A program made the translations under genes and the position numbers. From Candidatus Zixiibacteriota bacterium (GTDB lineage Bacteria > Zixibacteria > MSB-5A5 > GN15 > FEB-12), in NCBI GenBank assembly GCA_030619345.1, contig JAUXBO010000086.1:1-8412 (forward strand): a stretch of 8,412 bases of DNA, written 5' to 3'. The notes beneath the pieces were generated by a model. That model did not search any database. It saw only the letters and a program-made list of their open reading frames with translations, and was not told the origin of the DNA. Positions 1-5,872 of the stretch are shown piece by piece; the first letter of the stretch is position 1, and each line of letters opens with the position of its first letter.

Positions 1-1125
1 GATGAAAATATAGATATATGCTACTTCCATCCTGATACCTTCAATCAGGAATTGGGCCGTAAACAGCGACAGCAATAAAAGACCCTCTGCCCGATTTATT
101 CTCAAATTCAACAAGACTGCCACACCGAAAAGCGACTGTGCTGCCGTTAGAAACAGTTCATGAGTCTGCAGACTGTTAAAAACAAACGGTTTGATGGCAC
201 GACCGGAAATCGCATAGACAAGTGGAATCGTGCCCACCAAAAGGGTCCACTGGTTCACTTTTGATGAGATCAGCGCTTTCATGGCTGAATTGGCGGCTCC
301 GCGCATAGTCCAGGTGGCCGCGATAATAAATTCCGGAGCCTCGGAAGCTATGGGGGCGAGCCATTGGACCAGTCTAAACTCTGAAATTCCAAACATCTTG
401 CCCATACCGACCAGTGACATGGCAAACGGTTCAGCGACAAAGAAGATAACCGCTCCCGACCAGACAAAGAGCGCAACCGTCCAGAATATTCTGGGGCCTC
501 TCCTGAGATTGGCTATAATCTTGACCGGCCCGACAAGCTCCGGCTCCGTACTCTCCATCTGGGCAATTCTCCGCGTGTAGAGACCGAAAATCGTCACCAG
601 GATCACGGTGTCGATTAGATTCAGGCTGCCCTTGAGGGGAATGGTAAACGAGTATAAAGTTGCGGCAGCAAGGTAGAATATCTCGACTCGCTGCGATTTA
701 TCCAGCACGATGGCTGTTTTCTTTTTGAAATAAACATAAATGAATAAAATAAAAGGCCACCCCAGGCCAACCAGGAGTCGGTTGGCGCCAGTCATGTTAG
801 CGATCGCGTTATTGGCATGGGCTGGATCATGCGCCGCTTTCCAGGTAAAGACAAAATCAACGGCGTATTCCGGAAGTACCGCGACTAAGGCGAGAATGGC
901 CACCGCCAGTGATTCAGACATCTCCAATTGAGCAACTTCAGCCGCCCATGACAGGAGAAATGCGGCTCCGAATATTGAGAGACCAAACAGCAACGCCCCC
1001 CAGTGGGGAGCAATTTCAGAATGGGTGAAACCATAATACAGGCCGGGGATAGTGACCAGGGAGGTAATCAAGAACCCAACATAAAGTCCCGGTGTAATCT
1101 CGTATGTTTTATGGGCGTGCGTCAC
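1..1125 (-). CDS. Na+/Ca2+ exchanger superfamily (CaCA) membrane protein, 3' end outside window
   Basis: An uninterrupted frame of 375 codons runs off the left edge and encodes about eleven hydrophobic helices with two inverted alpha repeats. Alpha-1 spans about residues 54-124 and includes AAEVAQLEMSESLAVAIL, VAVLPEYAVDFVF (E86) and NMTGANRLLVGLGWP (N115). Alpha-2 spans about 254-307 and includes QWLAPIASEAPEFIIAATW (E262, E265) and SSKVNQWTLLVGTIPLVYAIS. This matches a bacterial CaCA branch often labelled sodium:proton or sodium:calcium exchanger. The canonical GTSLPE signature is changed in both repeats, so the transported ion cannot be stated. There is no ATG at the N-terminus: the first in-frame one (codon 69) falls inside a conserved helix. 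GTG at 1125 is the chosen start; TTG at 1176 and TTG at 1071 are alternatives, and none has a clear Shine-Dalgarno site. It is probably cotranscribed with the EIIA-CBS gene. Confidence 0.85.
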   Translation of the reverse strand, partial: MTHAHKTYEITPGLYVGFLITSLVTIPGLYYGFTHSEIAPHWGALLFGLSIFGAAFLLSWAAEVAQLEMSESLAVAILALVAVLPEYAVDFVFTWKAAHDPAHANNAIANMTGANRLLVGLGWPFILFIYVYFKKKTAIVLDKSQRVEIFYLAAATLYSFTIPLKGSLNLIDTVILVTIFGLYTRRIAQMESTEPELVGPVKIIANLRRGPRIFWTVALFVWSGAVIFFVAEPFAMSLVGMGKMFGISEFRLVQWLAPIASEAPEFIIAATWTMRGAANSAMKALISSKVNQWTLLVGTIPLVYAISGRAIKPFVFNSLQTHELFLTAAQSLFGVAVLLNLRINRAEGLLLLSLFTAQFLIEGIRMEVAYIYIFI

Positions 1126-1167
1126 GGAGAGAGTGTAATCTATGTCCGGTCGTAAGGCAACAACTAT

Positions 1168-1204
1168 GTTAGTCAATCTAACTATGTTAGTCGAATCGAC
1201 TAAC
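1168..1204 (-). repeat. GTTAG/CTAAC repeat cluster before the exchanger gene
   Basis: This short block holds a perfect 19-base inverted repeat (GTTAGTCGA, one base, TCGACTAAC; 1186-1204) that covers the stop codon of the EIIA-CBS gene. It is followed by a second small inverted repeat (GTTAG, 5 bases, CTAAC; 1168-1182). The two also share direct copies of the 13-mer AACTATGTTAGTC, read on the plus strand at 1162-1174 and 1180-1192, an 18-base period. In RNA the arms can pair in several mutually exclusive ways. There is no run of U after the stems, so it is not an ordinary intrinsic terminator. It could be an operator, an RNA element affecting exchanger translation, or a processing site. Confidence 0.55.
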
Positions 1205-2105
1205 CGCGAATCACCATATTGACGATATCTTTTCGCAACAGTACGCCAACCAGGTTTTCGTTGTCGGTAACAAATACTCGGCGGATATCTTTGAAAATCA
1301 TCATGGCCGCGACTTCGACGATACGTGTATCCGGTGTTGTTACTTCATATTCATCGCGATACAACTGCGAAACTTTAATTTTGTCCTCTTGTTTTAGCAG
1401 TTCTTCGAACGGCTCAACATCCATCGAATAATTCAAATTTGATATCAACGACTTATAGTCAGGAAGAGCGGCCCGGATCAGGTCTCGGTCGCTGATGACC
1501 CCGAGTAATTTGTTATTGGTATCAACCACCGCCAGGGCCGAGAGCCGATTGCGGAACATCTCGTTGGCGACCGCCTTAAGAGTGTCATCGGGAGTGACGG
1601 CGTCCACATTGTGACGCATAACATCTTTTACCATCAATTCTTTATCAACCGACACACCGGTATTCGCAATTAGCTTGATCAGATCGGGAGCGCTGGACAC
1701 GGCCAGGACCTGCTCAAGATTACTTTCATCACGGGCAAATGCAGCCAACCCAGAAAGTGTTTGGAGGTAAAGCTTGGCGATTGTCGAAGGCGTCAACAGG
1801 AGGCAGACTACATGGACAGGGATACCGTCAGCAGTCTTGTCTTCGAGACCCTTGTGCGAGACACCGATCAGGATATACAACTCTGATACGGAGTCCGTCC
1901 GAGCATGGGGGAATGCAAATCCGTGACCGTATGAAGTGTTCTCAATCTCTTCCCGTTCTCTTATGGATGCCATCACAGCATCGTAGTCAAGACGTACTCC
2001 TTCGGTGCTGAGCATGTGAAGCAATTCTTGTACAGCGTCATCTTTGTTAGTCGACTTTAGGTCGGTGCTAATACGACGGTCCATCAATAAATTAGCCAGA
2101 TTCAC
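1200..2105 (-). CDS. PTS EIIA (PtsN/fructose-type) domain fused to a CBS domain pair
   Basis: This 301-residue soluble protein has two parts. Residues 1-145 form a PTS EIIA type-2 domain of the fructose/mannitol/Ntr class. H67 in GHGFAFPHAR is the expected phospho-accepting histidine, and IREREEIENTSYG before it is typical of the fold. Residues about 157-301 form a CBS pair: first VKDVMRHNVDAVTPDDTLKA to LLGVISDRDLIRAAL, then VSQLYRDEYEVTTPDTRIVE to LVGVLLRKDIVNMVIRG. CBS pairs usually bind adenosine nucleotides and act as sensors. No PTS permease (EIIB or EIIC), HPr or EI is visible, so a regulatory rather than sugar-transport role is likely, as for PtsN, which controls potassium transport in E. 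coli. It overlaps DUF502 by 14 bases and ends 74 bases before the exchanger gene. Domain calls are strong; the target is unknown. Confidence 0.9.
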   Translation of the reverse strand: MNLANLLMDRRISTDLKSTNKDDAVQELLHMLSTEGVRLDYDAVMASIREREEIENTSYGHGFAFPHARTDSVSELYILIGVSHKGLEDKTADGIPVHVVCLLLTPSTIAKLYLQTLSGLAAFARDESNLEQVLAVSSAPDLIKLIANTGVSVDKELMVKDVMRHNVDAVTPDDTLKAVANEMFRNRLSALAVVDTNNKLLGVISDRDLIRAALPDYKSLISNLNYSMDVEPFEELLKQEDKIKVSQLYRDEYEVTTPDTRIVEVAAMMIFKDIRRVFVTDNENLVGVLLRKDIVNMVIRG

Positions 2106-2754
2106 CCGTTACCTCATTACTTTGGCTGTTGGATTTTGCATTGGTTCTCTCAATCAGGGCCGGGGAAGCTACACCACCTGACACCAGAAACTTGATACCC
2201 TCCTCAACGGTCATGTTCACCGTGTAGACCTCGTCGTGCGGCACCATAACCACCATGCCAGACACAGGAGTCGGTGTCGAGGGAATAAAGCAGGTGGCAT
2301 ACTTTCCAGCTTGTTGATCATTCTCGATCCTGATTCTGTGTGATACAAAACAAAGGGCGTAAATGCCTTTGCGTGGGTATTCGATCAGGGCTACTTCGCG
2401 AAACGAAGTCATGGAAGGTTTCGCCAAAGCCTCAAGAAGTTGTTTTGCGGCGCTATAGATCGGTCTGATGATTGGCAGTCGTTCCAGAACACTTTCGCCA
2501 AGACGATATAACCGGGCTCCGAGGAAATTCCGAGTCAAAACACCGGCCAGCATTATCAAGAGTAAAGTCGTGAAAATGCCGAGCCCTGGGATATAGTAAC
2601 CAAGCACATTGAAGATCAGCGGTTGCAGAATGCCGTCTATGGATTCAAATAGGAACTTAAGTACGATATAAGTGAGAATGACCGGTACTACAACCAGTAC
2701 GCCGGAGACAAAGTATCTCTTGAGACTGACTGTAATTTCGTTAAGCACTGACAT
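2092..2754 (-). CDS. DUF502 family membrane protein
   Basis: This is a 220-residue protein of the DUF502 family, whose biochemical role is not established. Two membrane helices are visible at about residues 14-36 and 58-74. The family hallmarks are PGLG (56-59), the stretch GESVLERLPIIRPIYSAAKQ (86-105), a YPRKGIYALCFVS strand region, and the C-terminal segment CFIPSTPTPVSGMVVMVPHDE followed by a helix ending FLVSGGVASP. The tail after that is polar and rich in N, S and E. The start is supported by AGAGGTG 5 bases upstream, and it is the first gene after the promoter at 2792-2820. Its last 14 bases overlap the start of the EIIA-CBS gene, whose ribosome site lies inside this coding region, so the two proteins are probably made together. 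The family assignment is firm; any link to envelope function or ion transport comes only from membrane location and neighbours. Confidence 0.9.
   Translation of the reverse strand: MSVLNEITVSLKRYFVSGVLVVVPVILTYIVLKFLFESIDGILQPLIFNVLGYYIPGLGIFTTLLLIMLAGVLTRNFLGARLYRLGESVLERLPIIRPIYSAAKQLLEALAKPSMTSFREVALIEYPRKGIYALCFVSHRIRIENDQQAGKYATCFIPSTPTPVSGMVVMVPHDEVYTVNMTVEEGIKFLVSGGVASPALIERTNAKSNSQSNEVTGESG
2111..2115 (-). promoter_or_regulatory. Ribosome binding site fixing the GTG start of the EIIA-CBS gene
   Basis: GAGGT inside the DUF502 tail lies 5 bases before GTG at 2105. The only nearby ATG (2084) has no such site and would remove the first seven residues (MNLANLL), which belong to the first helix of the EIIA fold. 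GTG is therefore the start. Confidence 0.7.
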
Positions 2755-2759
2755 CTATT

Positions 2760-2766
2760 CACCTCT
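2760..2766 (-). promoter_or_regulatory. Ribosome binding site of the DUF502 gene
   Basis: AGAGGTG on the minus strand lies 5 bases before the ATG at 2754. It is a strong Shine-Dalgarno match at good spacing and supports that start codon. Confidence 0.75.
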
Positions 2767-2791
2767 GGCCGCCGGTTTTGATTGGCGTCTG

Positions 2792-2820
2792 ATTATAGCC
2801 GAACCGACTTACTAAGTCAA
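2792..2820 (-). promoter_or_regulatory. Sigma70-type promoter for the DUF502 / EIIA-CBS / exchanger genes
   Basis: Reading leftward, the -35 box TTGACT (2815-2820) and the -10 box TATAAT (2792-2797) are separated by exactly 17 bases. That is five of six and six of six consensus bases at optimal spacing. It lies wholly in the 80-base gap between nuoN and the DUF502 gene. The predicted transcript start is near 2784-2786, leaving a leader of about 30 bases with a good ribosome site. The match is seen directly; activity is inferred. Confidence 0.75.
2806..2818 (-). promoter_or_regulatory. 13-bp palindrome over the -35 region, possible operator
   Basis: Minus strand GACTTA-G-TAAGTC is a perfect 6+1+6 inverted repeat. 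It covers the last four bases of the -35 box and the adjoining half of the spacer. A dimeric repressor bound here would block RNA polymerase. No regulator gene is visible in the window, and a palindrome of this length can arise by chance, so the operator role is a guess. Confidence 0.35.
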
Positions 2821-2834
2821 TTGAATTACGTTTG

Positions 2835-4343
2835 TCAGCGAGCGATAAAACCAAACGAGGCGGGGATATCACCGGCAAACTGGAGAATCGGTTCCGGCCA
2901 CACGCCAAAGAGTATCACGCCTATCAGGCAGATTGCTATTACCATCATCGCCGGGGCTGACACCGGAATTTTGTATGGTGAGTCTTCTCTGGAGAAGTAC
3001 ATCTGTTTGATAATATTGGCATAATAATAAAGTGAAAATACAGTCGTGATGAGCCCGACCCCAACCAGCCAATAAAGCCAGGAAGCGCTATCGGCGCTGT
3101 TAGCTTTTTCTACCGCCGCTGCAAAGACATAATATTTGGCCAGGAAACCCGCCAGCGGTGGGATTCCGGCCAGCGACAGCAGGAAGATAGCCAGCGTCAG
3201 AGAAAGGCCCGGTGCGGATTTTGAGAGTCCGCGATAACTTGCGATCTGGGTTGATCCAGTTTTGTCCTCAAAGACAGTCACGATAGCAAAAGCGCCCATG
3301 TTGGCAAACATGTATGCAAACATGTAGAAAGCGACCGAAGAAAGTCCGTACACGTTCATCGTAACCATGCCAATCATAATATAACCGGCCTGGGCTATTG
3401 ATGAATAGCCGAGCATCCGTTTGATATTTGTCTGCCATATCGCCACGGTATTACCGAGAACCATGGCCAGAATTGCCATCAGGGCGACCAACTGTCCCCA
3501 ATCGTTAGGAAGCATCTCCGGTCCGTGGAAAGCCGAAAGACCGTTGACAAATATCTTGGCAAAGGCCACCAGTCCCGCTGCCTTCGATCCGATAGAAAGA
3601 AATGCAGCCACCGGAGTCGGCGAGCCTTCATACACATCCGGTACCCACTGGTGAAATGGAGGTAACCCCAGCTTATAGCCGATCCCGGCCAGCATTGTCA
3701 CTACGGCGATTACCAACGTCATGCCTATATTTGTGAAAGTCAAATGGGTGATGGCCAGATTTATTTTCATCTGCACGATATCGGTCGTACCGGACATGCC
3801 GTACAAGAACGAAATGCCATAGAGCAGGAGAGCCGAAGAAAAAGCACCGACTATGAAATATTTGATACCGGCTTCGACTGAGAGCTTATCGTCTTTGTAG
3901 AACGCTGCCAGGACGAATAGCGGAATGGTCGTCAATTCCAGGCCGATATAAAGCGAAAGTAATTCCTGTGACGACGCCAGGAACATCATACCAACCGTTG
4001 ACAGGAGAATCAGTCCAAAGTACTCGCCACGATGGTTTCTTATGCGTTGTTTGAGGATTCCAAATGAACTTCCGACCGCCATAAAGGCTGCACCCAGGAA
4101 GATGATCTTGAAAAAGCGGGCCATTGGGTCGTTGAAAAACATATTTCCAAAACCACGACCATAACCCGTGAACGCCAACAGTACGCCTGTAATCAGAATG
4201 CCGACCAGGGTCAGATATCCGATAGCTGTTTCTTTCTTGCGGTTGGTGAGCAGATCAAAAGTGAATACGACCAGTGCCCAGAGAAAAAGAAATATCTCAG
4301 GGAGCATCATTTTCAGATCATATGGAGGCAGTTGAAAATCCAT
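2835..4343 (-). CDS. nuoN: NADH-quinone oxidoreductase subunit N
   Basis: NuoN (502 residues; E. coli 485) is the proximal antiporter-like subunit of the complex I proton pump. Channel residues are E136 (LYIGLELTTIPLFVL), K161 (GIKYFIVGAFSSALLLYG), K224 (GYKLGLPPFHQWVPDVYEG), K254 (SIGSKAAGLVAF) and K403 (GFLAKYYVF). By motif they match E. coli E133, K158, K217, K247 and K395. The NIKRMLGYSSIAQAGY segment (306-321) is also intact. About 14 hydrophobic helices span the protein. The start ATG at 4343 gives MDFQLPPYDLKMMLPE. The nearest purine-rich ribosome site (GAGG inside the nuoM tail) is 13 bases away, so initiation probably depends on ribosomes finishing nuoM. This is the last nuo gene; the next gene lies 80 bases further on behind its own promoter, and no hairpin terminator was seen in between. 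Confidence 0.97.
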   Translation of the reverse strand: MDFQLPPYDLKMMLPEIFLFLWALVVFTFDLLTNRKKETAIGYLTLVGILITGVLLAFTGYGRGFGNMFFNDPMARFFKIIFLGAAFMAVGSSFGILKQRIRNHRGEYFGLILLSTVGMMFLASSQELLSLYIGLELTTIPLFVLAAFYKDDKLSVEAGIKYFIVGAFSSALLLYGISFLYGMSGTTDIVQMKINLAITHLTFTNIGMTLVIAVVTMLAGIGYKLGLPPFHQWVPDVYEGSPTPVAAFLSIGSKAAGLVAFAKIFVNGLSAFHGPEMLPNDWGQLVALMAILAMVLGNTVAIWQTNIKRMLGYSSIAQAGYIMIGMVTMNVYGLSSVAFYMFAYMFANMGAFAIVTVFEDKTGSTQIASYRGLSKSAPGLSLTLAIFLLSLAGIPPLAGFLAKYYVFAAAVEKANSADSASWLYWLVGVGLITTVFSLYYYANIIKQMYFSREDSPYKIPVSAPAMMVIAICLIGVILFGVWPEPILQFAGDIPASFGFIAR

Positions 4344-4353
4344 TATACGCTCA

Positions 4354-5844
4354 TTACCTCGACATCAGTCCGACTAAATGTTCTAACGTGCCGTTCATCA
4401 GGTTGGCCAGCGGCTTGGGATAAATACCAATGACCAAAGTAAGAATGATGAGCGGGACAACTGTCACCAATTCCCGAGCGTTGATATCAGTCAGGTCACC
4501 CCAGCGGGCGAGGTTGAATTCACCCAGGAATATGTGTTGGACCATACGCAGCATGTAGGCCGCACCCAGCACGACACCAATAATCGAGATACCGACTAAG
4601 ACTTTGTTCAGGGCACCAAAGGCGCCAACAAAAATCATAAACTCTGAGACAAAACCGGACATGCCCGGAAGCCCCAGCGCGGCCATCGAGAAAAAGACCA
4701 TGATACCGGTGTAAATTGGAAGTTTGGAACCGAGACCGCCGAACGCCGCAATCTCGCGAGTGTGTGCGCGGTCATAGAGTACGCCGACCAATAGGAACAG
4801 TGCGCCGGTGATGAGTCCATGCGAAACCATCTGGAACATACAGCCCGCGATGGCTGTCACCGATGAAAACGCACCAAGCGCCAGCATGCAATAGCCCATG
4901 TGCGAGACCGAAGAATATGCGACCAGTTTTTTCAGGTCTTTTTGAGCAAGTGAAACCAGAGCTCCGTATATAATCCCTATCACACCGAGAATAGCTATCC
5001 AGAAACCAAGTGTTCGCAACGCCTCGGGGAACATAGGCCAGTTGACACGCAACATCGCGTAGGTGCCCATCTTAAGCAGAACACCAGCCAGTATGACCGA
5101 TACCGCTGTCGGCGCCACAACGTGCGCAACGGGAAGCCAGGTATGGAAAGGCCAGACGGGGACCTTGATGGCAAAGGCGACAAAAAAGAAACTGAAGCAG
5201 ACAATCTGCAGGGTGTGCGAGAGTGTCGGACCATGATCTATTAGAGTCAACATGTTAAGCGAATGCGGCTCGGAGGTGAAGTACATAACCAGAATGGCGA
5301 CCAGCATAAAGATCGAACCAAACAACGTATACAGGAAGAACTTGATAGCCGCATACTCTTTGCGTGGGCCGCCCCATATTCCAATAAGGAAATACATCGG
5401 CACCAGCATGATTTCCCAAAAGACGTAGAATAGGAAAAAGTCCAGAGCGCAGAAGACTCCCATCATGCCGGCCTCAAGCAGCAGGAAGAACGCAAAGTAC
5501 TCTTTGACCCGCTCCTTTATCCCAAACGATGCTATCAACGAAATAGTGGATAGCAACCCGGTTAGGGCCAGCATGGGAACTGAAATACCATCAGCGCCCA
5601 TGAGATACTGGACATTCAATGATGGAATCCAGTCAAACGGACCTTCCATGTATGCCATCGTTCCCATAGCGGCAAAGTTTACGAAATAGTCGAACACCAG
5701 CCAGGCCGAGATGACCAGCGGTGGCAGACTGAATCCAACTGCTGTCCACCTGATAGCGCCAAAGGCGTTCTTGGGAAGCAGCATAACGGCTACCATACCG
5801 ATTATGGGAAAGAATACCAGAGAACTTAGTATCGGGAAATCCAT
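4354..5844 (-). CDS. nuoM: NADH-quinone oxidoreductase subunit M
   Basis: NuoM (496 residues; E. coli 509) is the middle antiporter-like proton-pumping subunit of complex I, with about 14 membrane helices. E144 (VFWEIMLVPMYFLIGIWGG), K227 (AIKVPVWPFHTWLP), H234, K258 (GVLLKMGTYAMLR), H342 (VSHGLITGALFLLVG) and E401 (GFVSEFMIF) are present. By motif they match E. coli E144, K234, H241, K265, H348 and E407, so the channel looks intact. One odd point is the usually conserved WLPDAHVEAPTAGSV segment, which here reads WLPVAHVVAPTAVSV (residues 236-250), with valine at three positions. The chosen ATG gives MDFPILSS and the first membrane helix. An in-frame ATG at 5925 would add 27 polar residues and overlap nuoL by 53 bases, which is not family-like. 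The stop is 10 bases before nuoN. Confidence 0.96.
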   Translation of the reverse strand: MDFPILSSLVFFPIIGMVAVMLLPKNAFGAIRWTAVGFSLPPLVISAWLVFDYFVNFAAMGTMAYMEGPFDWIPSLNVQYLMGADGISVPMLALTGLLSTISLIASFGIKERVKEYFAFFLLLEAGMMGVFCALDFFLFYVFWEIMLVPMYFLIGIWGGPRKEYAAIKFFLYTLFGSIFMLVAILVMYFTSEPHSLNMLTLIDHGPTLSHTLQIVCFSFFFVAFAIKVPVWPFHTWLPVAHVVAPTAVSVILAGVLLKMGTYAMLRVNWPMFPEALRTLGFWIAILGVIGIIYGALVSLAQKDLKKLVAYSSVSHMGYCMLALGAFSSVTAIAGCMFQMVSHGLITGALFLLVGVLYDRAHTREIAAFGGLGSKLPIYTGIMVFFSMAALGLPGMSGFVSEFMIFVGAFGALNKVLVGISIIGVVLGAAYMLRMVQHIFLGEFNLARWGDLTDINARELVTVVPLIILTLVIGIYPKPLANLMNGTLEHLVGLMSR

Positions 5845-5856
5845 CAGTCTGTATAT

Positions 5857-5862
5857 ACCTCC
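5857..5862 (-). promoter_or_regulatory. Ribosome binding site for nuoM (long spacing)
   Basis: GGAGGT on the minus strand lies in the 28-base gap between the nuoL stop and the nuoM ATG at 5844. It is the strongest Shine-Dalgarno match nearby, but the spacer to ATG is 12 bases, longer than usual. The codon just before the ATG is CTG, which would give a 9-base spacer. ATG is still preferred because it gives the family-typical N-terminus. Confidence 0.55.
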
Positions 5863-5872
5863 AGGCTCAACA

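Noticed and set aside
230..931. Plus-strand frames at 230-580 and 740-931 and a minus-strand frame at 176-364 as separate genes
   Set aside because: They are other-frame shadows of the exchanger gene, whose 375-codon frame covers the whole region and carries recognisable alpha repeats.
1186..1204. Inverted repeat at the end of the EIIA-CBS gene as a rho-independent terminator
   Set aside because: The stem is plausible (7 bp with a 5-base loop), but what follows in the transcript is AUAGUUAG rather than a U-tract.
2046..2054. A further copy of GTTAGTCGA, matching one arm of the repeat cluster at 1186-1204
   Set aside because: It lies inside the EIIA-CBS coding region (around residues 18-20), is a single half-site, and a 9-base match can occur by chance.
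2755..2834. Intrinsic terminator after nuoN
   Set aside because: The only symmetry is the 13-bp palindrome, which gives at most a 4-bp stem with a 5-base loop and has no following U run. It fits a promoter-associated site better.
3303..3326. Tandem 12-base repeat (11 of 12 identical) within nuoN
   Set aside because: It encodes YMFAYMFA in a membrane helix of NuoN where such hydrophobic runs are expected, so it is explained by the protein sequence.
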